Virus record (IMG/VR): IMGVR_UViG_3300027801_000180
Span: 1 to 22,574 of that record
Length of the DNA stretch: 22,574 bases
Direction: 5' to 3' (one strand)
DNA from: a virus
A program made the translations under genes and the position numbers. This document shows, in pieces, positions 12,921 through 21,665 of this stretch. The notes below the pieces were generated by a model that had not been told where the DNA came from, searched no databases, and saw nothing but the letters and a program-made list of their open reading frames with translations. Each line of letters opens with the position of its first letter. Position 1 is the first letter of the stretch.

Positions 12921-14408
12921 ATGCCAGCGATAATTACAAACAAATTTAGAATACATAACTCAGAACAATTTAGAGAATCTTTCTCTGAAACAGCCCCTAA
13001 CGTTTACTATCTAGGAATAGGTAGATCACAAGCATGGGCAACTCTTTTAAGAGGAGATGGTCGAACAGACTATGAGGGTTCTGATACACAACCAATATTA
13101 CCATCAGATACAGTAGCAACAGAATACAATACATTTGATGACCTATTAGCAGTAAAAAGAATTACGACTGCTAGTGTTGCTTTTGTTATTCCAAGAAGAA
13201 ACTGGACAAACGGTGCTACATACGATATTTACAGACACGACTATGGTGAATTTCAAACTGGTTCAACAACACTAAAAGTTGTTTCAACTGGAAACAAAAC
13301 TACTTTATTTGATTCTCATTTTTATGTATTAAATTCTAACTTCAATATTTACAAATGTTTAGATAATAATGGTGGTGGTGTTTCTACAATCGAACCAACA
13401 GGAACATCAATTGCTACATTGACTACTGGAGATGGATATAAATGGAAATATATGTACACTCTAACGGCAGCTGAACAAACAAATTTCTTATCTACAGACT
13501 TTATGGCAGTTACACCAAACGCTAGTGCTGGAACAGGACAATCAAATGTAATATCAGCAGCTGTTAATGGTAAAATAGATGTAATCAAAATTAAATCACA
13601 AGGTTTTGGTGGAACAGATGGCACTCACACAAATATAGATATTCGAGGAGATGGAACAGGTGGTAAATGTTCAGTAGTAGTGACAGGTGGTTTAGTAACT
13701 GCTGTGACTGTAACAACTGCTGGAACAGGATACACTTTTGGAACAGTTAGTAATGCTCAACTAATTAGTGCTGGGGCAACAAGTTTATCTGGAGCAGAAT
13801 TAGATGTTATCATAAGTCCTCCAGGCGGGCATGGATCAAATGCTAAAAATGAATTAGGTGCTTTCTTTATAATGATGAACTCAAATTTAGAAGGAACTGA
13901 AGCAGCCAATTCTGGTGACTTTGTTGCTACTAATGACTTTAGAGAAATAGTTTTAATAAGAGATCCAAAATCAGGTGGATCAACAGCAACTGGTGCTACA
14001 TTAAGAGCAACACGTGCTATAAAAATTACAAATCCATCAGGAACATTTACTGCTGATGAAGAAATAACACAAACAAACACAGGCGCTGGCGGAAAAGTAA
14101 TTCAGTGGGATAGTGTGAATGGTATTCTTTACTATATTCAAGCAAGACACCAAGACGCTGGTATTGATAGTAACGGTAATCAAGTTGCTTTCTCGGGAGC
14201 AAACGTAATTACAGGAGCACTTTCTGGTGTTACTGGAACTGCTGACATTTCACAAAATGCCGCTTTAAATAATGTAGAATTTACAAATGGTTATTCTGTT
14301 CCAGAAATAGATCACGACACAGGTGATGTTATCTATGTAGAGAATAGAGCACCTATTGTAAGAGCTGCTGACCAAACAGAGAATATTAAATTAATAATTG
14401 AGTTTTAA
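12921..14408 (+). CDS. 8: baseplate wedge protein gp8-type
   Basis: A 495-residue structural protein beginning MPAIITNKFRIHNSEQFRES and then Y-Y-L-G-I-G-R-S-Q-A-W. From memory this opening is the one annotated as gp8 in T4-like marine phages; gp8 is a dimeric wedge component in the T4 baseplate. Further support comes from a W-K-Y-M-Y-T-L segment (about 175-181), an S-P-P-G-G-H-G turn (about 297-303), and an F-I-M-M-N-S-N-L-E-G motif. It is longer than T4 gp8 (334 residues), with Gly/Thr-rich beta insertions that include two G-x-G-Y-like units and one GE-type repeat near residue 370. It is preceded by two late octamers and followed after 11 nt by the giant structural gene. Confidence 0.78.
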   Translation: MPAIITNKFRIHNSEQFRESFSETAPNVYYLGIGRSQAWATLLRGDGRTDYEGSDTQPILPSDTVATEYNTFDDLLAVKRITTASVAFVIPRRNWTNGATYDIYRHDYGEFQTGSTTLKVVSTGNKTTLFDSHFYVLNSNFNIYKCLDNNGGGVSTIEPTGTSIATLTTGDGYKWKYMYTLTAAEQTNFLSTDFMAVTPNASAGTGQSNVISAAVNGKIDVIKIKSQGFGGTDGTHTNIDIRGDGTGGKCSVVVTGGLVTAVTVTTAGTGYTFGTVSNAQLISAGATSLSGAELDVIISPPGGHGSNAKNELGAFFIMMNSNLEGTEAANSGDFVATNDFREIVLIRDPKSGGSTATGATLRATRAIKITNPSGTFTADEEITQTNTGAGGKVIQWDSVNGILYYIQARHQDAGIDSNGNQVAFSGANVITGALSGVTGTADISQNAALNNVEFTNGYSVPEIDHDTGDVIYVENRAPIVRAADQTENIKLIIEF

Positions 14409-14419
14409 AGAGGAAACAA

Positions 14420-17400
14420 ATGGCAAGCCCAACTGACTTTAACCTCTCTCCTTATTTTGATGACTTTGATGAGTCGAAGAAGTTTCATAGAATACTTTTT
14501 AGACCTTCATTTGCCGTTCAAGCGAGAGAATTAACACAATCACAAACTATACTACAAAATCAAATAGAACGATCTGGTGATCACTTCTTTAAAAAAGGAG
14601 CTATGGTTATTCCAGGTGAGATTGCTTTTGATACAAACTATTATGCTGTAAAATTAACAAGCATAACAGGTAGTCATACAGTAGCAGATTTTAAAGGTGC
14701 TACTCTTACAGGTGGTAGTTCAGGTGTTAAAGCATTAGTTGTAGGTTCAGACGTTACAGACGGAACTGATCCAGACACTCTTTATGTAAAATACCTAGAT
14801 TCAGGAACTTCAAAAATAGAAACATCTTTCACAGATGGAGAAACATTACAAGGAACATCTACAATAAATGGTACAGCAACTACAGTTATCTGTGTAGCTA
14901 ACACAACAGCAACTGGTTCAGCTGCTTCTATTGTTGCTGGTGTTTATTATATAAATGGTTTTTATGTATCTGTAGATGATCAAACTATTATATTAGACAA
15001 ATATACAAATACACCAAGTTATAGAGTTGGTGTTACAATTACAGAGTCTTATGTTACTTCAAATGATGACGCTGCCTTAAATGATAATGCTACTGGTTCA
15101 TCAAACGAAAATGCTCCAGGTGCTCACAGATTTAAAATACAACTAACACTAGCTAAGAAAACTTTAACTACAACCGAAGATAATGGATTTATTGAGTTGT
15201 TAAGATTAGAAAATGGTATCAGACAAAACCATGTTAGAAGTACAGATTATAATATATTAGAAGATAACTTAGCAAGAAGAACGTTTGATGAGTCAGGCGA
15301 CTATTCTATTAAACAGTATGAGTTAGATGTTAGAGAACATTTACTATCAGGAACAAATAGAGGTATCTATGCTACTGGTGACGCTACAAAATTAGCGGCT
15401 GGTATCAGTCCAGGTAAATCATACGTAAAAGGTTATGAGTTAGAAAATATTGGTACAGCTTATGTTAATATTGATAAGGCAAGAGAGTTTAGTACACAAA
15501 ACAATTTCAATACAAGATTTGATGTAGGTAACTTTGTTAATGTAACAAATATCTATAACTCACCAGATGTTGGATTTGTATCAGGTAACGTAGAGGCATT
15601 TAAAAATATTAATTTATTTAAGACTGCTACAACTACACGTGGTACTCAACAATCATCTTCAGGTGTAAATATTCCTCAAATTGGTCGTGCTAAGTCAAAA
15701 GGTTTTGAATATGTAACTGGTTCATCTTCAGCAAATACTTTTGCTAGTAGTTCTTTAACATCAGCAGTTTACAGACATTACATGTTTGATATTAACATGT
15801 TTACACACATTAACATTACTACAAACCAAGCTTTCACAACAGGTGAAGTTATAACTGGTGGCACTTCAGGAGCTACTGCTAGTGTTCAATCGATATCAGC
15901 AGTTGAAGTTCAAACTGTAGCTAGTATGACTTCAGCAAGTCCTGGTGTAGCAACAATTACAGCCGGTCATAATTTTATAGAAGGACAACAAGTTACTTTA
16001 GCAGGTGTTTATGAAATAGATTCAGGCGCCGTGACTTCAGCTGTATATACAGTTAGAAATCCAGAAGCAAATACTTTCGAGTTATACGATACAGACGGAA
16101 TAACTCCTGTTAATGTTACAGGATTCACTTCAGCAACTGCCTCTCATGGTGTTGTTGTAGTTTCAAATATTCAAGGAACTTTTGTAACTGGAGAAACAAT
16201 TACAGGTGGCACTTCAAGTAATACTGCCGTTATTCAATCAGACGCCGTTGGTGTTAATGGTATAACTAGTTTTGATTTTCCACAAGTTAAACAAATTGGT
16301 ATGGCAGGTGGAACTTTAGCACCTTACACAGCAGATACAAAAATAGATAGCACATATGGTGAAAACTTCCAACTAATCGGTTCAGTTTCAGTAGCAAACA
16401 GTGGAACAACAGTAACCGGTTTCGGAACATTATTCACTACAGGATTAAAAATTGGTGATAGTATTACATTTACTACAGACGCAGGTAGTTCAGTAACTAG
16501 AATTGTTGAATCTATAACTTCAAATACAAGTTTAGAATTATTAACTGCCGTTGGTAGTAGTGATGTTTCAACTAAATCAATTATTACAAGAAAAAGAGGT
16601 AAGTTACAAGATTCAAATAAAAATGTTTCTATTTTTCAATTACCTAATGAAAGAATTAAAACTCTAAAGACAACATCAAACTCTGGTTTAACTGATACTA
16701 ATTTTGAAGTTAGAAGAAACTTTACAGGTAATTTATCATCCGATGGTGATATTTCAATTACTGCTGGTTCAAATGAAACCTTTAGTGCTTTAGCAGAAAA
16801 AGACTTTGTTGTTTCAATAGTTGCTACAGGCGCTGGTGGAACAGGTGCTATTGGAGATGTATTAAGTTTATCTGGTAATAACCACGAAGGATCATCAATA
16901 TTTACTCCAAGTGGGTCACCAACTGGTAAAACATTAACACTAGATTTTGGTGCTAACTATGCCAGTCATACTGTAAAAATATTAGCAACAATTAATATTT
17001 CAATCGCTGATTCAAAAACAAAAGTATTAAACTCTAATTCAACAGTTGCTATTTCAACACAATCTATTATAGAGAGTGGTGTTATTGGTTTAGCAAAAGC
17101 AGATGTATTCAAAATTAATAATGTTTACATGTCAAGTGGTTTTGGTGCTACTGCCTCTGCTTCAGATACAAATATTACAAGTAGATTTACTTTAGACACA
17201 GGTCAAAGAGATAACTTCTATGACATTGGTAGATTAGTTTTAAACACAGGTGAATTAACACCAACTGGACAATTGTTAGTTGATTTCGATTACTTCTCAC
17301 ATACTGGTGCTGGTGATTACTTTGATGTAGATTCATATTCAGGTGTTGTTAACTATGAAGAAATTCCAAGTTATACTTCCGACACAACAGGTGATGTATT

Positions 17401-20400
17401 TGATTTAAGAGACTCATTAGACTTTAGACCAAGAGTTGATGACGCTTCAACAATTAATTCAGGAACACAAGATCGTTCATATGATGGTCTAGGTGGTTCA
17501 GTTGTTAGTGTAGTAAAATTCAATTCAAATATTTCAAGTGATTTTGAATTCTACTTACCTAGAATTGATAAAATATTTTTAACTAAAGAAGGAGTCTTTA
17601 AAGTTGTAAAAGGTTCTAGTGATTTAAAACCTCAGATACCAAAAGGTTTAGATGGTGCTATGCACTTATTCACTGTGTTTTTAAATCCATATACTTTAGA
17701 TGAAAAAGATGTAAGTGTAGATAGACAGGATAATAAACGATATACAATGAGAGATATTGGTCGTTTAGAAAAAAGAATTGAAACTGTAGAATACTATACT
17801 CAACTTTCACTATTAGAAGCAAATGCTCAATCTTTACAGATACAAGACGCTGAAGGATTTGATAGATTTAAAAATGGATTTATCGTAGATAACTTTACAG
17901 GTCACGGAATAGGTGACGCTGGTAATTTAGATTACAAAGTTTCAATGGATATGGCAAGAGGTAATATGAGACCTATATTCAGTGAGGAATCAATTCAGTT
18001 AGTCGAAAAAGATAATGACGGAACTGATATAATTCAAGCAGATAGAGAAGTTGCTAACTATCAAAAAACTGGTGATCTAATTACATTACCATACACAGAA
18101 ACTACAATCATTGACCAACCTTATGCTAGTAAGTTTGTTAATGTAAACCCATATAATATATTTACTTGGACAGGTTCAATTGAACTTAATCCTCCAGGAG
18201 ATGAATGGAAAGAAACAGAAAGAGTGCCAGATTTATTAGTAAATGAAGAAGGTAGTTTCGATACAATGGTTGCCGGTTTAGGTAATCCTAACTTAACTAG
18301 TATCGAAGTAAACACTGTCTGGAACGAATGGCAAGACCACTGGATTGGTGCTCCTGTCGAAACAGTTACAAGAGGCAACATTCATAGAACTCACAACAGA
18401 GTTGCTGGGAGAGGTCGAGGTGCTAATGGTTGGTTGGTAAATGCTAGAGATAATGTTGTTACAACAACTCAACAAGTCCAACAAACAAGAGCAGGTATTA
18501 GAACGGCGATTGTTCCTCAAGTTGTAAGAACAGCATTAGGTGATAAAGTTTTAAGTATCGCCTTTATACCTTTCATTAGAAGTAGAACAATTAATTTTAC
18601 TGCTACAAGATTAAAACCAAATACTAGAGTTTATCCTTATTTTGATGAGATTGATGTATTAAGTCATGTAACTCCTACTGGAGGTTCATTGGGTGGTAAT
18701 CTAATAACAGACGCTAATGGTTCAGTATCAGGAACGTTTGCTATTCCTGATCCTACAAATAATTCAAATCCTAGATGGAGAACAGGTCAAAGAGTATTCA
18801 GATTAACAAGTTCAGTAACTAACTCAACTACAGATGTTCAAACTGCTGGAGAAGCAGATTACACTGCTAGAGGTTCTATTGAAACTGTACAAAATACAAT
18901 TGTTTCAACAAGAGAAGCAATAACAGTTAGACAAACTGTAAACGATACAAGAAATCAAACAAGATCATCTACAAGAACAACACAAGAAGTTATTGATTGG
19001 ATTGATCCTATTGCTCAAACATTTATGGTTGATGATAACGGTGGTGCCTTTATTACTTCAATGGATTTATTTGCTCAATCAAAAGATGAGAATATTCCTA
19101 TTACACTTCAAATTAGAGAAGTAGTAAATGGTTATCCATCTCGAACAATTGTTCCTTTTGGAGAAGTTGTATTAAATCCTAGTCAAGTAAGTATTAGTGC
19201 TGACGCTAGCGTAGCAACCAAATTTACATTTAATAGTCCAGTTTATTTACAAGAAAAAACAGAATACTGTTTATGTCTATTAGCAAATACCAATAATTAT
19301 AACATGTGGGTTGCTAGAGTAGGTGACACACAAGTAGGTTCAGATAGAACAATATCCGAACAACCATATGCTGGTGTAATGTTTAAATCACAAAATGGTT
19401 CTACTTGGACTGCTGAACAATTAGAAGATATTAAAATGAAAATTAATCGTGCTGAATTTAAAAATGTTACAGGTGAAGTTACGTTATGTAATGATTCTAA
19501 TCCAGTTAAAAAATTAAAAACTAATCCTATTAGAACAACAAATAGTTCAAGTGTAGTTAGAGTGTTCCATAAAAACCATGGAATGCACGGAACTGATAAC
19601 AATGTTATCATATCAGGTATTGTTTCAGGTTCATATAATGGTATAGCACATGACGCTATTAACGGAACACATACAAGTATTTCAAATATAACTTTAGATA
19701 GTTATGATATTACAACAACTGGAACAGCAAATGCTACAGGCGATGTTGGTGGCGACAGTGTAACATCAACTCAAAATAATATATTTGATGTAGCAAACAT
19801 TAACTTGGCAACATTAACAGTTCCAGGAACTGGTATCAATTACAGTATCAGAAGCACAACAGGTAAATCAGTTCATGGTTCAGAATCAGAATTTACTTTG
19901 ACAGGCGCTTCAGACGCTTTGGCGATTAACCCTAGTGATAACATTTACTTTACATCACCTCAAATGGTGGCAAGTGATATTAACCAAACAAATGAAATGG
20001 CAGGAAATAAATCTTTATTTGTAAATTTATCGTTATCAACAAATGCTACAAACTTATCTCCTTACCTAGACACTGCTAGAATGAGTATGGTTGCTGTTCA
20101 AAACAGATTAAACAATCCTACTTCAACAAACACTCCTAATTTTGTTGATGATACTGCTTCATCAGGAACATCATCAGCGGCAGTTTATGTAACTAAACCA
20201 GTGACACTAGAAAATGATTCAACATCATTAGATGTTAGACTGACACAAAATGTTAGAGCAACTTCAAGTGTTGAGGTATATTTCAGATTAACAGGTGCTG
20301 AAGAAGATAGAAAAATCGATAACTTAGGTTGGATTGCTTTTAACGGTGACGGATCCGAAGATATTACAGTCACACCTGCTGAAAGTGACAACACATTTAA

Positions 20401-20530
20401 AGAGTATAAGTATTCAGCAAGTAACTTAAACACATTCACATCTTTTCAAATTAAAATTGTAATGAAAGGAACTATTTCATCATATCCTCCTATCATTAGA
20501 GATTTGAGAGGTATTGCTCTGGCAATATAA
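14420..20530 (+). CDS. giant virion structural protein, 2036 aa (DUF4815-type N-terminus; baseplate/fibre-connecting)
   Basis: The largest gene here, with a proper SD (AGAGGAAACAA before ATG). The first 450 residues carry the pattern N-L-S-P-Y-F-D-D-F, R-I-L-F-R-P-S-F-A-V-Q-A-R-E-L and S-Q-T-I-L-Q-N-Q-I, seen in large marine-phage baseplate proteins with a DUF4815-like domain. Two nearly identical GE-type beta repeats (about 471-491 and 585-606) flank an H-N-F-x-E-G-Q-Q-V domain (about 504-557), and a related H-K-N-H-G-M-H domain lies near 1710-1767. A conserved-looking I-D-P-I-A-Q-T-F motif lies near 1530. The C-terminal 500 residues are Ser/Thr/Asn-rich beta structure. It probably fills the role of T4 gp10 or another peripheral baseplate protein that holds fibres. 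Family recognition is good; the precise role is inference. Confidence 0.75.
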   Translation: MASPTDFNLSPYFDDFDESKKFHRILFRPSFAVQARELTQSQTILQNQIERSGDHFFKKGAMVIPGEIAFDTNYYAVKLTSITGSHTVADFKGATLTGGSSGVKALVVGSDVTDGTDPDTLYVKYLDSGTSKIETSFTDGETLQGTSTINGTATTVICVANTTATGSAASIVAGVYYINGFYVSVDDQTIILDKYTNTPSYRVGVTITESYVTSNDDAALNDNATGSSNENAPGAHRFKIQLTLAKKTLTTTEDNGFIELLRLENGIRQNHVRSTDYNILEDNLARRTFDESGDYSIKQYELDVREHLLSGTNRGIYATGDATKLAAGISPGKSYVKGYELENIGTAYVNIDKAREFSTQNNFNTRFDVGNFVNVTNIYNSPDVGFVSGNVEAFKNINLFKTATTTRGTQQSSSGVNIPQIGRAKSKGFEYVTGSSSANTFASSSLTSAVYRHYMFDINMFTHINITTNQAFTTGEVITGGTSGATASVQSISAVEVQTVASMTSASPGVATITAGHNFIEGQQVTLAGVYEIDSGAVTSAVYTVRNPEANTFELYDTDGITPVNVTGFTSATASHGVVVVSNIQGTFVTGETITGGTSSNTAVIQSDAVGVNGITSFDFPQVKQIGMAGGTLAPYTADTKIDSTYGENFQLIGSVSVANSGTTVTGFGTLFTTGLKIGDSITFTTDAGSSVTRIVESITSNTSLELLTAVGSSDVSTKSIITRKRGKLQDSNKNVSIFQLPNERIKTLKTTSNSGLTDTNFEVRRNFTGNLSSDGDISITAGSNETFSALAEKDFVVSIVATGAGGTGAIGDVLSLSGNNHEGSSIFTPSGSPTGKTLTLDFGANYASHTVKILATINISIADSKTKVLNSNSTVAISTQSIIESGVIGLAKADVFKINNVYMSSGFGATASASDTNITSRFTLDTGQRDNFYDIGRLVLNTGELTPTGQLLVDFDYFSHTGAGDYFDVDSYSGVVNYEEIPSYTSDTTGDVFDLRDSLDFRPRVDDASTINSGTQDRSYDGLGGSVVSVVKFNSNISSDFEFYLPRIDKIFLTKEGVFKVVKGSSDLKPQIPKGLDGAMHLFTVFLNPYTLDEKDVSVDRQDNKRYTMRDIGRLEKRIETVEYYTQLSLLEANAQSLQIQDAEGFDRFKNGFIVDNFTGHGIGDAGNLDYKVSMDMARGNMRPIFSEESIQLVEKDNDGTDIIQADREVANYQKTGDLITLPYTETTIIDQPYASKFVNVNPYNIFTWTGSIELNPPGDEWKETERVPDLLVNEEGSFDTMVAGLGNPNLTSIEVNTVWNEWQDHWIGAPVETVTRGNIHRTHNRVAGRGRGANGWLVNARDNVVTTTQQVQQTRAGIRTAIVPQVVRTALGDKVLSIAFIPFIRSRTINFTATRLKPNTRVYPYFDEIDVLSHVTPTGGSLGGNLITDANGSVSGTFAIPDPTNNSNPRWRTGQRVFRLTSSVTNSTTDVQTAGEADYTARGSIETVQNTIVSTREAITVRQTVNDTRNQTRSSTRTTQEVIDWIDPIAQTFMVDDNGGAFITSMDLFAQSKDENIPITLQIREVVNGYPSRTIVPFGEVVLNPSQVSISADASVATKFTFNSPVYLQEKTEYCLCLLANTNNYNMWVARVGDTQVGSDRTISEQPYAGVMFKSQNGSTWTAEQLEDIKMKINRAEFKNVTGEVTLCNDSNPVKKLKTNPIRTTNSSSVVRVFHKNHGMHGTDNNVIISGIVSGSYNGIAHDAINGTHTSISNITLDSYDITTTGTANATGDVGGDSVTSTQNNIFDVANINLATLTVPGTGINYSIRSTTGKSVHGSESEFTLTGASDALAINPSDNIYFTSPQMVASDINQTNEMAGNKSLFVNLSLSTNATNLSPYLDTARMSMVAVQNRLNNPTSTNTPNFVDDTASSGTSSAAVYVTKPVTLENDSTSLDVRLTQNVRATSSVEVYFRLTGAEEDRKIDNLGWIAFNGDGSEDITVTPAESDNTFKEYKYSASNLNTFTSFQIKIVMKGTISSYPPIIRDLRGIALAI

Positions 20531-20531
20531 T

Positions 20532-20753
20532 ATGTCAAAAGTAAAAGTTGAAGGATTTGAAAATTTAGTAAGAGATACCAAATCAAATGGTATCATAAAT
20601 ACAAATAGTAGTGAGTATTCAATTTACATGAATAGAATACGGACTAGAGAAAAACAAGGTGATGAAATAAGAGGTGCCGTAAAAGAGATAAATACTCTAA
20701 AGGCAGAATTAAGAGAAATTAAAGAATTATTAAAAGAGGTTGTAAAAAAATAA
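20532..20753 (+). CDS. small coiled-coil protein, 73 aa, conserved in marine T4-like phages (start corrected)
   Basis: The start used is the ATG at 20532, just after the stop of the giant gene, giving MSKVKVEGFENLVRDTKSNG. An in-frame ATG 18 nt upstream lies inside the previous gene and adds only MLWQYN. The N-terminal half has the pattern V-K-V-x-G-x-x-x-L-V-R-D-x-K-S-x-x-I-x-N that I remember from cyanophage genomes. The C-terminal half is a clean heptad coiled coil (EINTLKAELREIKELLKEV). It is probably a virion or assembly component linked to its neighbours; the exact role is unknown. The next gene begins 1 nt after its stop. Confidence 0.8.
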   Translation: MSKVKVEGFENLVRDTKSNGIINTNSSEYSIYMNRIRTREKQGDEIRGAVKEINTLKAELREIKELLKEVVKK

Positions 20754-20754
20754 T

Positions 20755-21627
20755 ATGGCAGTAAAATTTATAGCAAAAGACGATACACTAGAAGACTTTA
20801 GACTGGCGTTTAACGATCAGTCGGCAAACAGTTTTGGTGATATCGCTAACCTAAGTGGTTCGATTAGTTCAACTAATTTAGTTGACGCTATGAACGAAAC
20901 TATTAATATTGCAACAAATACTGCTGGTTTCATATTGAGAGATAGTACATCTACCACACAACAAATTGGTGGTGGTAATACATTAAACGTTGTAGGTGTA
21001 ACAAGCGAAATAACAGCAGTAGTAAGTGCTACCGATACATTAACAATTGGATTGCCTGATGATGTAACAATCACTGGTAATTTAACTGCCTCTGGAACTG
21101 GAACACACAGTTTAGGAACAATTCAAGTAAGTGGAAACACTTTATCATCTTCAAACGCAACAACAATTACTGTCAATGATATATTAAGAGCAAATACAAT
21201 TGAATCTCAAACAGGTTTGGTATCAATATTCGAAACCAATGGTTTCCCAGAGATACAATCAAATAGAGGTGATAAAGTTTTATTGTTTGACGCTTTTCCA
21301 GTCTTCAATAATGGTATTGCATTTGAAGGAACAACTCCTGATGATTTTGAAACAACAGTTTTAGTAACCGACCCAACTGCTGATAGAACAATTACACTTG
21401 GAGATGAATCAGGAACAGTAATAACGACAGGTAGTGTTGGCGCTATAACAGGCACAATGATTACTACCGGTTCATTAGTTACAGGTAATTATGCTAACGA
21501 TTCAATTACACTCGACAAGATGGCAGATGACTCTGTAGGACAAGCACAACTGAAAGATGTTGTTGATTTACAAATACAAAACTCATCTGGTGGTATTCTT
21601 AAACAGATATTTGGTGCTGGTTCGTAG
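20755..21627 (+). CDS. tail-fibre-like structural protein
   Basis: A 290-residue protein. The N-terminus (MAVKFIAKDDTLEDFRLAFN, then F-G-D-I-A-N-L-S) resembles the attachment domain of fibre-like proteins in marine T4-like phages. The remainder is low-complexity beta sequence rich in Thr, Ser, Gly, Ile and Val (DDVTITGNLTASGTGTHSLG), which suits a trimeric beta-helical shaft. The end, Y-A-N-D-S-I-T-L-D-K-M-A-D-D-S-V-G-Q, is a recurring fibre motif. At 290 residues it is short for a receptor-binding fibre, so it may be a fibre base or a short fibre with the tip encoded elsewhere. No chaperone is recognised next to it. Confidence 0.78.
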   Translation: MAVKFIAKDDTLEDFRLAFNDQSANSFGDIANLSGSISSTNLVDAMNETINIATNTAGFILRDSTSTTQQIGGGNTLNVVGVTSEITAVVSATDTLTIGLPDDVTITGNLTASGTGTHSLGTIQVSGNTLSSSNATTITVNDILRANTIESQTGLVSIFETNGFPEIQSNRGDKVLLFDAFPVFNNGIAFEGTTPDDFETTVLVTDPTADRTITLGDESGTVITTGSVGAITGTMITTGSLVTGNYANDSITLDKMADDSVGQAQLKDVVDLQIQNSSGGILKQIFGAGS

Positions 21628-21630
21628 TCA

Positions 21631-21638
21631 CATAAATA
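21631..21638 (+). promoter_or_regulatory. weak T4-type late promoter candidate (CATAAATA)
   Basis: A one-mismatch late octamer in the 38-nt gap between the fibre-like gene and the epimerase gene. RNA would start near 21644, 22 nt before the ATG at 21666. No SD is clear in that leader. Confidence 0.4.
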
Positions 21639-21665
21639 ATAAAGTAAAACATATAATGAAACACA

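Noticed and set aside
8288-21455. Minus-strand open frames inside the virion genes (for example 8288-8497, 13349-13624, 18121-18520, 19297-19611, 20817-21074, 21207-21455)
   Set aside because: All are antisense shadows of long plus-strand genes, without ribosome sites, promoters or recognisable domains.
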